The notes beneath the pieces are model-generated. The model saw only the letters and a program-made list of their open reading frames with translations. It did no database searches and had not been told where the DNA came from. A stretch of DNA of 64,000 bases from Platerodrilus igneus (taxonomy: Eukaryota; Arthropoda; Insecta; Coleoptera; Lycidae), in NCBI GenBank assembly GCA_036346225.1, contig JARFIW010001469.1, forward strand, positions 11,936,001-12,000,000, read 5' to 3'. This document shows, one piece after another, positions 30,110-41,061 of the stretch. A program made the position numbers and the translations under genes. Numbering within the stretch: position 1 is the stretch's first letter; every line of letters starts with the position of its first letter.

Positions 30110-30967
30110 AGGGCGATCTTCTGATCCGGTACACTACATCATTAATCCTTTTCATCACTTCGTACGGCCTTCCCATTGTCTTCGTAATTTTGGCGACAAC
30201 CCACGTTTTCTTTGCGGATTATACAACCACACCAAATCTCCAGGTTGATAACCACCTTCTTGTGCTCTCGTGCCATATTGTGATTTCATTCGATCGCTTG
30301 CTGCCTGGATATTCTTTCGGACGTTTTCGTGAATGCTATTTGATCTTTCACGAAGCTTACTAACGTAATCTTCTCCTGCGATCTCTTCTCCAGGTTTAAA
30401 TCCAAACTGCAGATCACATGGTAGCCGCAATTCATGTCCTAGCATTACGCAAGCGGGCGAGTACCCTGTGCTGTCATGTACCGAAGATCGGTACCCCAGT
30501 AGGAACAAATGTAAATATTGGTCCCAGTCTCGTTGATGTTCAGAGACAACTTTGGCCAGGTACTTCCCTAACGTCCTGATCATTCTTTCAACCTTTCCAT
30601 CCGATTGGGGATGAAGTGGCGTGGTTCTAGTCTCCCTGATTCCAAGATGCTTGCAGACATTTTGAAACATTGCTGATTCGAAGTTCCGACCTTGATCGGA
30701 GTGTAATTCCAACGGAACTCCAAAGCGACAAAACAACTCCTTCACTAGTACATCTGCAACCGTATCGGCTTCTTGGTTAGGTATAGCATATGCCTCCGGC
30801 CATTTGGTAAAATAATCCATTGCAACCAAGATGTATTTATTTCCTTTCTCTGATTCAGGAAACGGACCAGCTATATCAATGGCTACCCTCTCAAAAGGAT
30901 TCCCCACGTTATACTGTCTCATTGGGGCTTTCCGTTTTGTGACCGGGTCATTTGCAGAGGCACACAA
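30110..30967 (-). pseudogene. Gypsy integrase catalytic core and C-terminus
   Basis: The 270-codon frame holds the DDE catalytic triad: Asp31 (AIDIAGPF), Asp91 (HSDQGRNFE) and Glu127 (SDGKVERM), with the correct 35-residue spacing between the last two. It is followed by the GYRSSVHDSTGYSP block and the GDLVWLYNPQRKRG chromodomain-like C-terminal fold. Frame breaks occur near 30155 and 30095, just where the tail (DVVYRIRRSPCGKPKVVH) leads into the macrodomain region. The enzyme inserts cDNA into chromosomes; catalytic residues are intact but the ORF is not. Confidence 0.85.
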
Positions 30968-31012
30968 TTCACATTTCCGGCATCACTCCTTCACATCATC
31001 TTTGCAGTTCAG

Positions 31013-31614
31013 TCAATAGAATCTTTCTCTCACTCTTTCGAGAGTTCTTTTCACGCCAAAGTGCCCTCCGGAAATACCATCGTGCAAGTGCTGCAACACT
31101 TCCGGCACTCTGCTTCTCGGCAATATCACTTGAAGTCTCTCAGTGCCATCTTCACATTCCAGGCGTCGTTTCAAGATTCTATTTTCTATCATCAAGGAGT
31201 CCCACTGTGCCCAGTATGCCTTCAGGCTCCTACTTAAAATACTAATTTCTTCCCACTGGTCGTTGTCCTCTATTCTTCCGCTCAATAATACGTCCCAATT
31301 TGGCGTCATTCTCCTGGTCTTTTCTTATTCTTTCGAGTTGCCAAGTATCATCGGTTGCAGTCATTTTATGGAGGACACTTATTTTCTCTTCCATCTTGGA
31401 GCAACGATTGCAGTTTATCGGACAAGGTCTCCTTGACAAAGCGTCTGCATTCCGATGGCTAGTTCCTACCCGATGTTCCGTTTCAAAGTCATATTCCTGC
31501 AACCGCTCTATCCACCTTGCCACTTGCCCTTTAGGATTTCGAAACTGCAGTAACCATTTCAGTGCAGCATGGTCTGTTCTCAACAGGAATTTACGGCCGT
31601 ATAAGTACTTATAA
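31013..31614 (-). pseudogene. Gypsy RNase H C-terminus and integrase zinc-binding region
   Basis: Begins with the LYGRKFLLRTDHAALKWLL block (about 31604-31545), then VARWIERLQEYDFE and the ADALSRRP end of RNase H, which ties it to the upstream RT piece. After a frame change near 31245-31310, HLHDGISGGHFGVKRTLERV begins the H2C2 integrase zinc domain; its cysteine pair lies just before the integrase core (CRKCELC region, about 30960-30985). Confidence 0.8.
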
Positions 31615-31618
31615 AAGT

Positions 31619-32316
31619 TCTTACAATTTAAAAGTTACAGTTACAATCCCGCACGCGCGAGATTGCGTAACGCACCGGCAGATGGTAACCATTATCTTGG
31701 TTACAGATTTTGGCGCGCCCATCTGTCAATGACGTCACACAATAACCATATTTAATTGCGCAATTGCGGAATAAATATAAATGTTTGAAATGCAGTATAA
31801 ACAAATAAGGTACTTACATAAATAGGTCCAGCTTCCCACGAAGTACGCCAAGGATGGCGTCCCACAGGATAGCGTCCTTCCACCTTTTAGATAATTGACG
31901 GAGGGTACGCCCAGCGTCCTTCCAAAGCGCTCCGACTAGCTACGCGGCCATGGACATCCGGATCGCTCTAGGCTGCTTCAAATTGTCCTCTACCTATGTA
32001 GGGAGCGAATAAGGAAACAGGTATAAGGGCGACAACAAAGATAAACAAGGCAAGGATCTACATAAATGAAAGATACAGACACGATACGATACCTAACACG
32101 ACCACTCTTCTCGAAGTCCCAGGCAAAACAGTCACGTTACAGAGTCCCCCGGAAACTTCTCCCACTTTTCTCTTTCGCCACTCGCGTCGCGCGATCTGGC
32201 GCAAACGCACTCTGACGTGACGGAAATACACGCCAAGTCTTTTGAATTTGTGGCGCGAAATTCCCGCACATCAAGACTAAACTAAAAAATGTTTAGTGCC
32301 AATTTGGCACGTAACA
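31619..32316 (-). mobile_element. 698-bp solo LTR inserted in the Gypsy RNase H domain
   Basis: Flanked by AAGT at 31615-31618 and 32317-32320. Minus strand starts TGTTACGTGCC and ends TTGTAAGA (a near match to the expected CA end). Removing it with one AAGT restores reading continuity of the host RNase H. It is more GC-rich than its surroundings and belongs to a different family from the 591-bp and 1.78-kb LTRs. Confidence 0.75.
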
Positions 32317-32320
32317 AAGT

Positions 32321-33848
32321 GCTCTACGGATTTGACGACAGCCAACAGCTCCCTTCTTGTCACACAATAGTTCCTTTCTGGCCGCGACAAGACCTTGCTG
32401 AAATACCCAATAACTTTTTCTTGTCCGTCCTGCACTTGAGAAAGAACGCTTCCTATAGCTGTGTTACTGGCATCGGTATCCAACACAAATTTCTCCTCCA
32501 TCCGTGGATAACTCAAAATTGGTGCGGTAACTAGTAGCCGTTTCAGTTGTTCAAATGCACTGTGGCAGTCGTCATTCCAATCATATTCTTGTCTATCTTC
32601 GGTTAATTTCGTTACCGGTTTGGCAATGTTCGCAAACCCAAGTATAAAACGTCGGTAATATGTGCACAATCCTAGAAAACTGCGTAGTTGGTGTATATCT
32701 GCTGGTGTAGGCCACTCTTGTACCGTTTTTATTTTGTCAGGGTCAGCTCTTATTCCGGTCTCCAAAACGACATGTCCTAGGTATTTCACCTCTTTTCCAA
32801 ATATGTGACACTTCTTAAAGCTCAATGTAAGGTTTGCCCCCCGTAATCTTTGCAATATCTCCTCTAGGTTCTTAAGGTGCTCTTCAAAGCACCGGCCTAA
32901 CACTATCACATCGTCGAGGTACACCAGACAAGTCTTCCAAGACAGTCCACGCAGTATTGACTCCATCAATCGTTCAAAAGTAGCAGGAGCATTGCATAAT
33001 CCAAATGGCATGACCTTGAACTGCCATAATCCAGTTCCAATTGTAAACGCAGTCTTTTCTTTATCGTTTGGCTCCAAGCCTACCTGCCAGTATCCGCTTT
33101 TCAAGTCCAAGGTCGAAAACCATTTAGATCCGGATAGAGTATCCAAGGTGTCATCAATTCTGGGCAAAGGATAGCTGTCTTTCTTTGTCACATTGTTCAA
33201 CCTCCGATAGTCTACACAAAACCCTGTCGACCCATCCTTTTTCTTGAGAAGCACTACCGGGGATGCCCATGGACTTTTCGAGGGTTCAATCACTCCTTGT
33301 TCTTCCATGTCGGTAATAATTTGCTCGGCTTCCTTACGTTTTGCCAAAGGAAGCCGCCTGGGGTGTTGTCTTATCGGTTGCACATCTCCAGTATTGATCT
33401 TATGTCGCACAACATTCGTCCTTCCTTTCTCACTATCATCCACTGCAAACACACCTCGATTTCGTCCGACCAGTTCTTTTACCTTGCCCAGTTGGTCACC
33501 GTTTAATCTTTGACACGAAGGTATCAACATATCCAGCAATTTCTTTGAGCAACCGTCGGCTGGTTTATCTTTCGTGTCGTCCACACAATGTTTAATATGG
33601 CATACTGGAATGCAACTTCCTACAATCATGTCTTTCTTCAGGGCCACCGTATGCGGATTAATGTTCAGCACCCTTACTGGTATCATATTTCGAAACTTTA
33701 CCAGCGTTTTTCCAATCAGTAATCCCTCCTGACCCATTCCCGATTCAGCTGCTTCCATCATGCATACTTGTCCTTCCCGGAGCGTACCATCCGCGCGTCC
33801 CATTACTATCATTTCCGCCTTCTCGGGTTTTTTCATATCGCAAATCAT
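32321..33848 (-). pseudogene. Gypsy reverse transcriptase and N-terminal RNase H
   Basis: RT motifs in order: SPWASPVVLLKKKDGS (about residues 192-207), VDYRRLNNVT, STLDLKSGYWQ, FGLCNAPATFERLM, and the catalytic YLDD at residues 310-313. The RNase H domain starts with VLDTDASNTAIGSVLSQ near residue 455 and continues through the RRELLAVV box. The reading frame is then interrupted at 32316 by the solo LTR at 31619-32316; coding resumes beyond it at about 31614. RT catalytic residues are intact. Confidence 0.9.
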
Positions 33849-34229
33849 TCAAACTTGCATCGTCTGGTTACTCGTATCTTGAAATGGAATCTCATCATCA
33901 TCTATCCGAAGCACATTTTCTTTCATGTTTACATGACACCCATATTCTCTCATGAGATCCATTCCCAAGATCACTTCTTCTGTAATTTCAGCTACCAACA
34001 CTCGATGATTAATTAGTTTGTCCCCAATTGCCAACCTAACGGCAGTCTCTCCGTGCTTACAAATTTTCTCACCACTTGCCGTTCGGAGACAGACCGATAG
34101 AGGTAACACTTTTCCACGACCAACCAAATCTGGTCTCACAATAGTTCTTGTCGCTCCTGTATCCATAAGTAATCGGACAACCCTACCATTAATTCTACCA
34201 TCGATATAAATGCTGTCCAGACTTCCCAT
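33849..34229 (-). pseudogene. Gypsy aspartic protease domain
   Basis: A 126-codon stretch with the retropepsin signature LLMDTGATRTIV (catalytic Asp at residue 23) and the later hydrophobic-Gly box ILGMDLM. It reads directly into the RT ORF in the same frame, separated by one TGA at 33849-33851. That stop is either a mutation or a readthrough site; mutation is more likely given the other damage. Normally this enzyme cuts the Gag-Pol precursor. Confidence 0.8.
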
Positions 34230-34319
34230 TGACGATGCAGCACGGATAATTATCTCCGGGGCACTACGTTGTGCTGTCGACGTTCGCCCCCTTACGTTGA
34301 CTTGTTTTAGTTTTCCTGC

Positions 34320-35572
34320 TGCTCAACCGGTTGTTTTTTTGGTTGAGTACAGCGTATATGACCAACTTCACCGCAGTTCCAGCATCGCAGACCCCATCTC
34401 CGCGGTCGTTGTTTTTTCAGCTTTTCCGTTTTTTGCTTTTCAAATACACTGTTGATTATTTCTTCTATGCTGTTCTGCGATTGCTCAGGTTCTTCTAATG
34501 CAGACCTAAGTTTGTGACTTTCCTGTGTGACGTCTGCTTAGCTGCTTCAAATTCAAGCGCATGAGCCAGTGCATTATCTAACATTTTTGGCCGTGCTAGT
34601 ATTAGCGCTTGCTGTATTCCGCTGTCTTTAATGCCATCCACAAATGTTTGAACAGCCAGTTGTTCGAGGAAGCTATCTGGTGCCGTTAGGTATGCCAATC
34701 TAACTTATCTGGCGATGTCAGCTTCAAATTCTTGCAGGCTTTCACTTGTCTTTTGCGAGCGGTTCTTAACTTGTGCATGGTAAACCTGTTCAAGATGAAC
34801 GTCTCCATATCTCATCTCAAGCTTCGACGTTAAGAGGCCGTAATCATTCTGCTGGTGATCGGGAATCGTTTGTAAGATGCTAACAACTTCCCCCCCGTAA
34901 GGCTACTATTAGAGAGATAGCCTTCTCTTTGTTGCACCAATCGTTGGCTATTGCAGCAGTTTCAAATTGTTTCAAATATGTGGGCCAAGGTGTTTTACCA
35001 TCGAATGTGGGTGGTTTCACTCTAAATTTTGACGGTATTGACTCGCTTCCTTCCATGCTTCTTATTTCTGGAATGTTCTCATTTATAGCTTGGTTTGCTA
35101 TTTCAAGTGGCCGTGCTGTTAGTGAAATCACTTGTTCTTACAGCCTCATCATTTCTTCTTCCATTTTTACCAATTTACTGTCCAACTTTTGCTCAACTGT
35201 TTTTACCTGTTCAGTGACAACTTCTTTCAATGCAATGAAGCTTTCTATTAATCTTTGTTCTAACGTAGCCGTCTTTTCATTCAACTTTTCTTCCAATTTC
35301 ACAGCATTTTCACTTAGCTTTTCTTCTATTTCCTCAGCATTTTTACTAAACTTTTCTTCCATTTTCTTAGCATTTTCACTTAACCTTTCGGTAAGATTTG
35401 ATTCCAGTTCAACTGACCTCACTACGTTTTCATTTAGTGTCACTTCCAATTTAGCCGACCTTTCCTCTATTTTCTCAGCATTTTCGTTTAACTTTTCTTC
35501 TACACCAAAATCCTTAAGGAAATTCATTAAAGCTTCTGCGTCCATCTTATTTTGACTTCTTGTAACTGGCAT
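34320..35572 (-). pseudogene. Gypsy gag (broken)
   Basis: Starts MPVTRSQNKMD at 35572. A long coiled coil of ENAEKIEE-type repeats (35138-35550) is followed by the capsid-like block PPTFDGKTPWPTYLKQFETA (near 35020), then a DNALAHALEFE block (near 34570) and a zinc knuckle at about 34350-34400 (CWNCGEVGHIRC). The knuckle has only two residues between its His and final Cys instead of four, so it is probably damaged. At least three frame breaks occur (35130, 34880, 34490). The product would normally coat the genomic RNA in virus-like particles. Confidence 0.75.
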
Positions 35573-35632
35573 ATATAAACTACTTAAATGGCTTTAGACT
35601 TGTGTGCTTTCCTTTTAAATTAATCACTATAT

Positions 35633-35650
35633 ACCCCGCACCTGACACCA
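35633..35650 (-). promoter_or_regulatory. Primer-binding site
   Basis: Minus strand TGGTGTCAGGTGCGGGGT one base after the LTR end. TGGTGTCAG is the usual start of a PBS complementary to tRNA-Leu in insect Gypsy elements; the following bases diverge. Confidence 0.6.
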
Positions 35651-35651
35651 G

Positions 35652-36245
35652 TGAAGCAGGCTACTGCTACCGCGTTTTTTTAATTTAAAACAAGTAATAA
35701 CCAAAGTCTTTATTACTCACTGTTCACAAGTCTAATTAACAGTATATGCCTAATTTCTAGATGTTTTCAGTCCACTTAACAACGAAGCACTATTACCTAA
35801 TGAATTTACAAGCACTAATATCTTCTTAAACTAACTTCTTTACCATAGGTCCATTAATAACACTAACACAACTATTTATTTATTATACACTTTGTCTATT
35901 TATGTATACTACAAGCTGCAGGTACATTAGACACAGCATATAACATTTATGTATACACTTGAACTTCCAAAAGTTCAACTACTATTACTTTACAACGATA
36001 TAATTTATATTAGACATTCTAGTATAGACTGATCCTTGCATTTATTAGCGGCCTTATATATACTCTGAGTTAAAGATATGACTCATCCTCTAGTAATTAC
36101 GAGAAGCTTCCCGGTCCATTGATAATAAACAGTGCTGGCGGCGTTTTGTGTGTTTGATTGCTAGAAGAATTCTCGAATCCTGAAGACTATGCAGAGCATA
36201 CAGCGCTTGTGTGTTTGATGGGTTGCCTAAAAGAAGCTTGCAACA
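35652..36245 (-). repeat. Middle LTR of the Gypsy dimer (5' LTR of the main unit)
   Basis: 594 bp, same ends as the 28775-29365 copy. Followed on the minus strand by the primer-binding site and gag, and preceded by a PPT and the macrodomain end of the first unit. Confidence 0.85.
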
Positions 36246-36715
36246 CTACCCCCTCTTTAAAACCGTTACGTCTCGTAACTGTAACTACATTTTGACGCCA
36301 ATTCGATGAATGATGTCGGTATCGGCAGCTATCTCCTCTGGTGCATCCACCACGTCGTTGGAAATAACAGTCAACACTCTTTTCTTGGTCTTGGTAGGCA
36401 ACCGGTTGATAACAACACACAAGGACCTGGATGTTGATTTCCTGGAAAACTACTTCTAGCATATTTCGGACTATCCTCCAATTTAAGCGATCCAGTTCAC
36501 AGCCTAGCTTGGGCACCGCTAGTCTCGTTACTTCATTTTCCATCATCTGCGCCTTAAGATTTAGCAAAGCCTCCCATAAATGTCCATAACTAGATCTCTG
36601 CAATGAAGAATTTTTGGTGACCAGATAGTAAACATAACGATTTTTATCCTGAAGAACCAAAGCTTTTCCTACAGTTGGCTGCTGTTGTACTAATTCATCC
36701 ACACATCCACATCGG
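36187..36715 (-). pseudogene. Second copy of the macrodomain/CCCH gene (5' truncated)
   Basis: The 171-codon frame 36702-36187 is about 95 percent identical to the 29211-29864 protein, keeping YYLVTK, ELDRLNW and the complete CCCH finger. Its first part is replaced by an LTR fragment at the 36715/36716 junction, so it lacks the macrodomain phosphate-binding start. It is the remnant of the first unit of the dimer. Most differences are substitutions rather than stops. Confidence 0.75.
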
Positions 36716-36819
36716 CGTTTTGTGTGTTTGATTGCTAGAAGAATTCTCGAATCCTGAAGACTATGCAGAGCCTACAGCGCTTGTGTGTTTGATGAGTTGC
36801 CTAATAGTAGCTAGCAACA
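36716..36819 (-). repeat. Truncated outer LTR (first about 104 bp)
   Basis: Matches the start of the other LTRs and then joins abruptly at 36715/36716 to the middle of the macrodomain gene, marking an internal deletion of the first unit. Confidence 0.8.
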
Positions 36820-37062
36820 CTAGTCTACAAAATAACATGATGTTAAGGCCCGATTGCACATATGTGGGTTTAAGCTTAGCTCTACTGAACTCGAGTTCAA
36901 CTTAAGCCAACGTTTAACTCCGTGAATGATTGTACAAGACAGATTTAATGTTGGCAATAACGACGCCGGCGCATTATAACTGTTTATCTATGCCAAGGTA
37001 TGCTTTTATTAACGTAACCTGAAAAGTTGTGTATTTCTTTATAGTTGTATTTTATTTTTATT

Positions 37063-37936
37063 ATGAACATCATGAGCAAGAAAGAGAGGGCATTAAACTT
37101 CAGCGCTAAAGCGGAAATTGTTTTAGTTTCTTTTTCAAAAAAATATAAAGGGGTGCTTGAATGTAAGCTGACAGACACAAAAACTCATCGCCTGAAAACG
37201 GACTGTTGGCTGTCAATTGAAAAAGAATTTAATTCAGCCGCTGGTGAAGTACATTGTCCTGTAAAAGTGTTGAGGAAGAAATATGATAACATCAAGAAGA
37301 GGGTTAAAAAGAAGTTTGTTGATGAAAATTGTTATTGGAAGGGAACAGATGAGGGAGGACCTCCTCCAGATATTATATTTACAGATGTAGACGAGGAGAT
37401 AAATGATGTTTTAGGAGCGAGGATAGATGGATTGCTATCAGAATTTGATGATGACGCTGAAGGTAAGCTTTAAAATTGTATGTATATTTTATATACTGTT
37501 TGTAATGTTGCAGTCACTGTGGAGGTAATCGACTTTATTGGAGATGGTAATTTAAATTAAACTACTTTATCATGTTATAAAAGAACTATCTTTTAGAATA
37601 ACCCCAAAATGAAGAAGAAGTTCATCTTGTCGAACATAATTATAACATAAGCAATGCTGATATCTGCATACCCACTTCCAAAATTGGCAACGAAGAGGCA
37701 GGTATATTAATTTTAGAAAATGTATACTGCATAACTAATGTATAGATAATGCAATAGAATCAAATGATTGGACAAATTACACACCCAGCATGTTACGGTC
37801 AAAAAAAGCCCACCCATTAAATACTGGAAAATCCAAAGGTAAGAAAAATTTTAGAAAAATGTTAAGTATTATTATATTTAAAGGTAAAAGGAAAGAATAT
37901 GTTGAAAGCTCTACAAGCGAGCAAATTCCTCAATAG
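37063..37936 (+). pseudogene. Harbinger Myb/SANT-like DNA-binding protein, multi-exon
   Basis: Exon 1 (37063-37462) encodes a trihelix Myb/SANT-like domain: SKKERALNFSAKAEIVLVSF, then DCWLSIEKEFN and LRKKYDNIKKRVKKK, followed by an acidic tail. Short introns follow with GT...AG ends (37463-37513, 37547-37596, about 37704-37745, about 37841-37884). Later exons are acidic (NEEEVHLVEHN) and end EQIPQ at 37936. Joining exons 2 and 3 gives a TAA near 37599, so the copy is probably broken or uses another site. In Harbingers this partner brings the transposase to the ends and into the nucleus. The second ATG at 37072 may be the real start. Confidence 0.7.
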
Positions 37937-39896
37937 GCAGACGCCAAGTAGAAAAATCTAGGACTGCTTTTCTGAAAGAGGAATTTCGCTTAAAATTATA
38001 GCAAATGAGAGAACGGCATGAGCAAGAAATGAACAAGGGCAAGTTAGACATAGAGTGGCTTAAAAAAAACATGAACTTAGAATTGAAATATTAGAATTAG
38101 AAAAACTGCGTGCAAAAAATAAAATGAAAATGTGTAAGTTAGATTAAGTTTGTACATATAGCCTATTAAAGTCATATAAACATTCAGATATTCTACATGA
38201 AATTATTGTTTCTTCTAATTATTTGTTAATAATGCATTAAAATATTTATTGATAAACTGATATCGTATTACATTATTTACACCACCAACAACATCCCTCA
38301 AGTTTTCAACCTCGACATCGTTAACAAATTTTATTTGTACCTCTATCTCTTCATTTACTGGTGGTACTTCTTCGTGTAATAACATTGCAAAATTATGAAA
38401 TACCGCTGTAGCAATAACAATTGTTTCAACTTTGTGTAGTTGCTGTCTAATTCCTAGTGCAAGAAATGGAAATCTTCTTTTTCAAATACCAAACGTTCGT
38501 TCGACAGGATTTCGAGTAGGTATTTGTGACTCATTGAAAAGATGTTCCGCTCGTGTTACAGCATTGGCTGCAAGTATGAGGATTAGTAAATACATTTAAA
38601 TATTGTATGACAATTCAACCTAACGGTATAATTAAATATGGTTTAATTCCACATCCGCTGGCTCCAACTAACAAATACCTATTGTTCTGATCATTTTCAA
38701 AATGTGCTTTTAACCGAGAGTTATTAAAAATAGTACTGTCGTGTGCAGAGCCAGGCCATCTATTTGGTGTACAAGAAAGTTCTGAGCTTTAGATTTTATA
38801 CAACCGAAACCACAATTTAAAATTCATTAGTTCCTCGCCATTTTACGGTTTAACAACGTTGACATTTGGTCTTTGAAAATACAATGCGGTTTGACGTTTG
38901 ATGCACATAATCTGCAAAATCAATAGTGTTCACGATGGCAATAACAAAAAAGCATATTCGATTTTCCATCCACTTCGCGTTTCATGTGAACAAAAATGCT
39001 GCTGAAGCCACTGAAGTGATTTCTGCGGCATATGGTGAAAAGGCTGTAAGTCATGCTACGTGAAAAAGGTGGTATGAAGAATTTCGCCAAGGAGATATCA
39101 GTCTTGAAGATGAACCGCGTGCTGAACACCCTCAAAAGATTGAAACCGGCGAACTGCAAGCATTGTTCGATATAAACTCTGCACAAACTTAAAAGGAGTT
39201 TGCACAGCAGCTTGGCATTACGTAGCAAGCCATTTTCACACGTTTACATGCAATGGGAAAAGTTCAGAAGGAAGGCAGATGGGTTCCGCATGCACTGTCC
39301 GAAGACAACAAAATCGACGGCATTACACCGCACTCACTTTGCTTTCAAGGTTCCGGAAAAAGGATTTTCTGCACCAAATCATTACAGACAATGAAAAGTG
39401 GATACTTTATATTTAACTCATCATCATCATTAGGTTTTCAGTCCTGAAACTGGTTAGACGCGTACCATCATTGTTTCTTATTCTGAAGTAACCTACAGAT
39501 TTTCCTGAAATTTGCACAGTCTGCATCTATCACTATCTGATCTCGGTCTCATCCGCCTCTTTTTTCCTACCTCTGCTTGTCATATATCCCATACTATTCC
39601 TCAAAAATGCCTTAGAACGTATTCCGCCCTTCTCTTTCTCCTATTTTTTTCCAAAGATATCCTTGTTCCTCTACTGTTTCTATAACCTATTTGTTATTAC
39701 TTTTGTCTGTCCATCCTCATACATCTGAAACACGGCATTTCAAAAGCTGCTACCGTTCTTCTGTCTGCGTTTCAGACTGCCCGTATTTCATAGGCATACT
39801 GTCTGTGCTGTTCTCCACACATTTGCTTTCAACAACTTGTTGTTCTATGTTTGTTGTCTTTCATCATAGGAGCTGTTCTTTCGTGTTAGATGCAGT

Positions 39897-40560
39897 TCGG
39901 TCCCTTTCTATTGTTTTACAATAATATACACTATTTCTCCGACATTCAGTGATTGTGAAGGGGGGTAAGCAGCTTGTGGCTGCCAAGTTCCCCCAGCACT
40001 TGAGCATTTACCGATTTAATATTTTTTCCAATATATCTTTTCGCACAGTCAACATTAGTTGCAGATATTTCACAACCAACAATTAGTTGTTTATAATAAT
40101 CATCAGATTTATCTGCGCTTATTTTTTTATGTCTCAAAACTGGTTGGACACGTACCTGCACTTATCTATTTTCTGAACTAGCCTGCATAGTTCCCTGAAA
40201 TTTTCACACAGCATGTATAAAGCTCGGTTCCCCTTCTATTGTTTTCTAATTTTATGCTCTATTTCACCGAGATTCGGTGAAGGGGGTTAAGCAATCTGTG
40301 GCTGCCAAGATCCCCCAACACTTAGACATTTGCCGAAATAATAGTTTTCCCGTAAATCCTTTCACACAATTATCATTATTCGAGAATATTTCCCACTTAA
40401 TACTTGTAGTTGATTATAATAATCATCATGTTTAAGTACAGTTATTTTTTTCGTCATTAATTTATCCATCTTGGGACTGGTTGGATGCGTACCTCCATTG
40501 ATTTCTATTCTGAGCTAGCCTACACATTTCCCTGAAACTCCTACATCTTTCACTATCTGT
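39897..40560. repeat. Direct duplication, two units of about 330 bp
   Basis: 39897-40223 and 40224-40560 run in parallel (TTCTATTGTTTT, GTGGCTGCCAAG, TATAATAATCATCA, CTGGTTGGA-CGTACCT). Each unit is a LINE 3' UTR followed by the end of the coding region, so it is a tandem duplication of the LINE tail. A third partial match on the opposite strand is at 44290-44360. Confidence 0.65.
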
Positions 40561-40746
40561 GTGCAGTAGTCTAACCTGGGTTTACCTCTTCTTCTTTTTT
40601 TTCCTATATCTGCTTCTAGTATATTCCGCACTATTCCCTCATGCCGTAGTATGTAGCCTATTATCCTACCTCTCCTATTTTTTACCATTTTCCACATATT
40701 TCTTTCTTTCCCTACCACTTTTAGTACCTCTTTTGTTCTCAACTTT
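40500..40746 (-). pseudogene. LINE RT C-terminal piece
   Basis: Encodes LRTKEVL, then NRRGRIIGYILRHEGIVRNI and RRGKPRLDYCTQIVK, the C-terminal block shared by all LINE fragments of this family in the window. It is the continuation of 41062-42130 across the MITE. Confidence 0.75.
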
Positions 40747-41061
40747 AGGCGATTTTTCGCGACATACTTGAATTGTTCGAGTATGATATGTTGAAGTATC
40801 CCCCCACTATTTAAAAAATACTTACTTGTGCGGCACCGCGAAAACGTATTGTAGTTTCCTAACCTCGCTTTGAATAATTACCCGGTAAAAGTCAAGTGTT
40901 TAACAAACACAAGCATAACCTGGTACAGATCAGGGTATGTTCGTTTATTTGACAGAATGGTGCCGTACAATTTTCCCTCCAGTAAATTTTATCGCCAAAA
41001 CGCAAGTTTAACACATACACACATAATTAAGTATGTTAGTTTATGTCGCGAAAAATAGCCT
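40747..41061. mobile_element. 315-bp MITE inside the LINE
   Basis: 19 of 20 terminal bases are inverted repeats: AGGCGATTTTTCGCGACATA at 40747 and its complement (one change) ending 41061, flanked by TTT on both sides. No ORF. It interrupts the LINE RT reading frame, so it is the youngest layer of the nest. Confidence 0.8.

Larger units (their letters stand above)
28775..36819 (-). mobile_element. Ty3/Gypsy tandem dimer with three LTR segments and a macrodomain gene
   Basis: On the minus strand the order is: LTR fragment (36819-36716), macrodomain/CCCH end of a first unit (36715-36246), full LTR (36245-35652), PBS, gag, protease, RT-RNase H, integrase, macrodomain/CCCH, PPT, full LTR (29365-28775). 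The first unit has lost everything between the start of its LTR and its macrodomain. Flanks read ATAG (28771-28774) and CTAG (36820-36823), a possible 4-bp duplication with one change. Confidence 0.85.

Noticed and set aside
30070..34455. Many plus-strand ORFs across the Gypsy element
   Set aside because: They are antisense shadows of gag, protease, RT and integrase; no motifs of their own.
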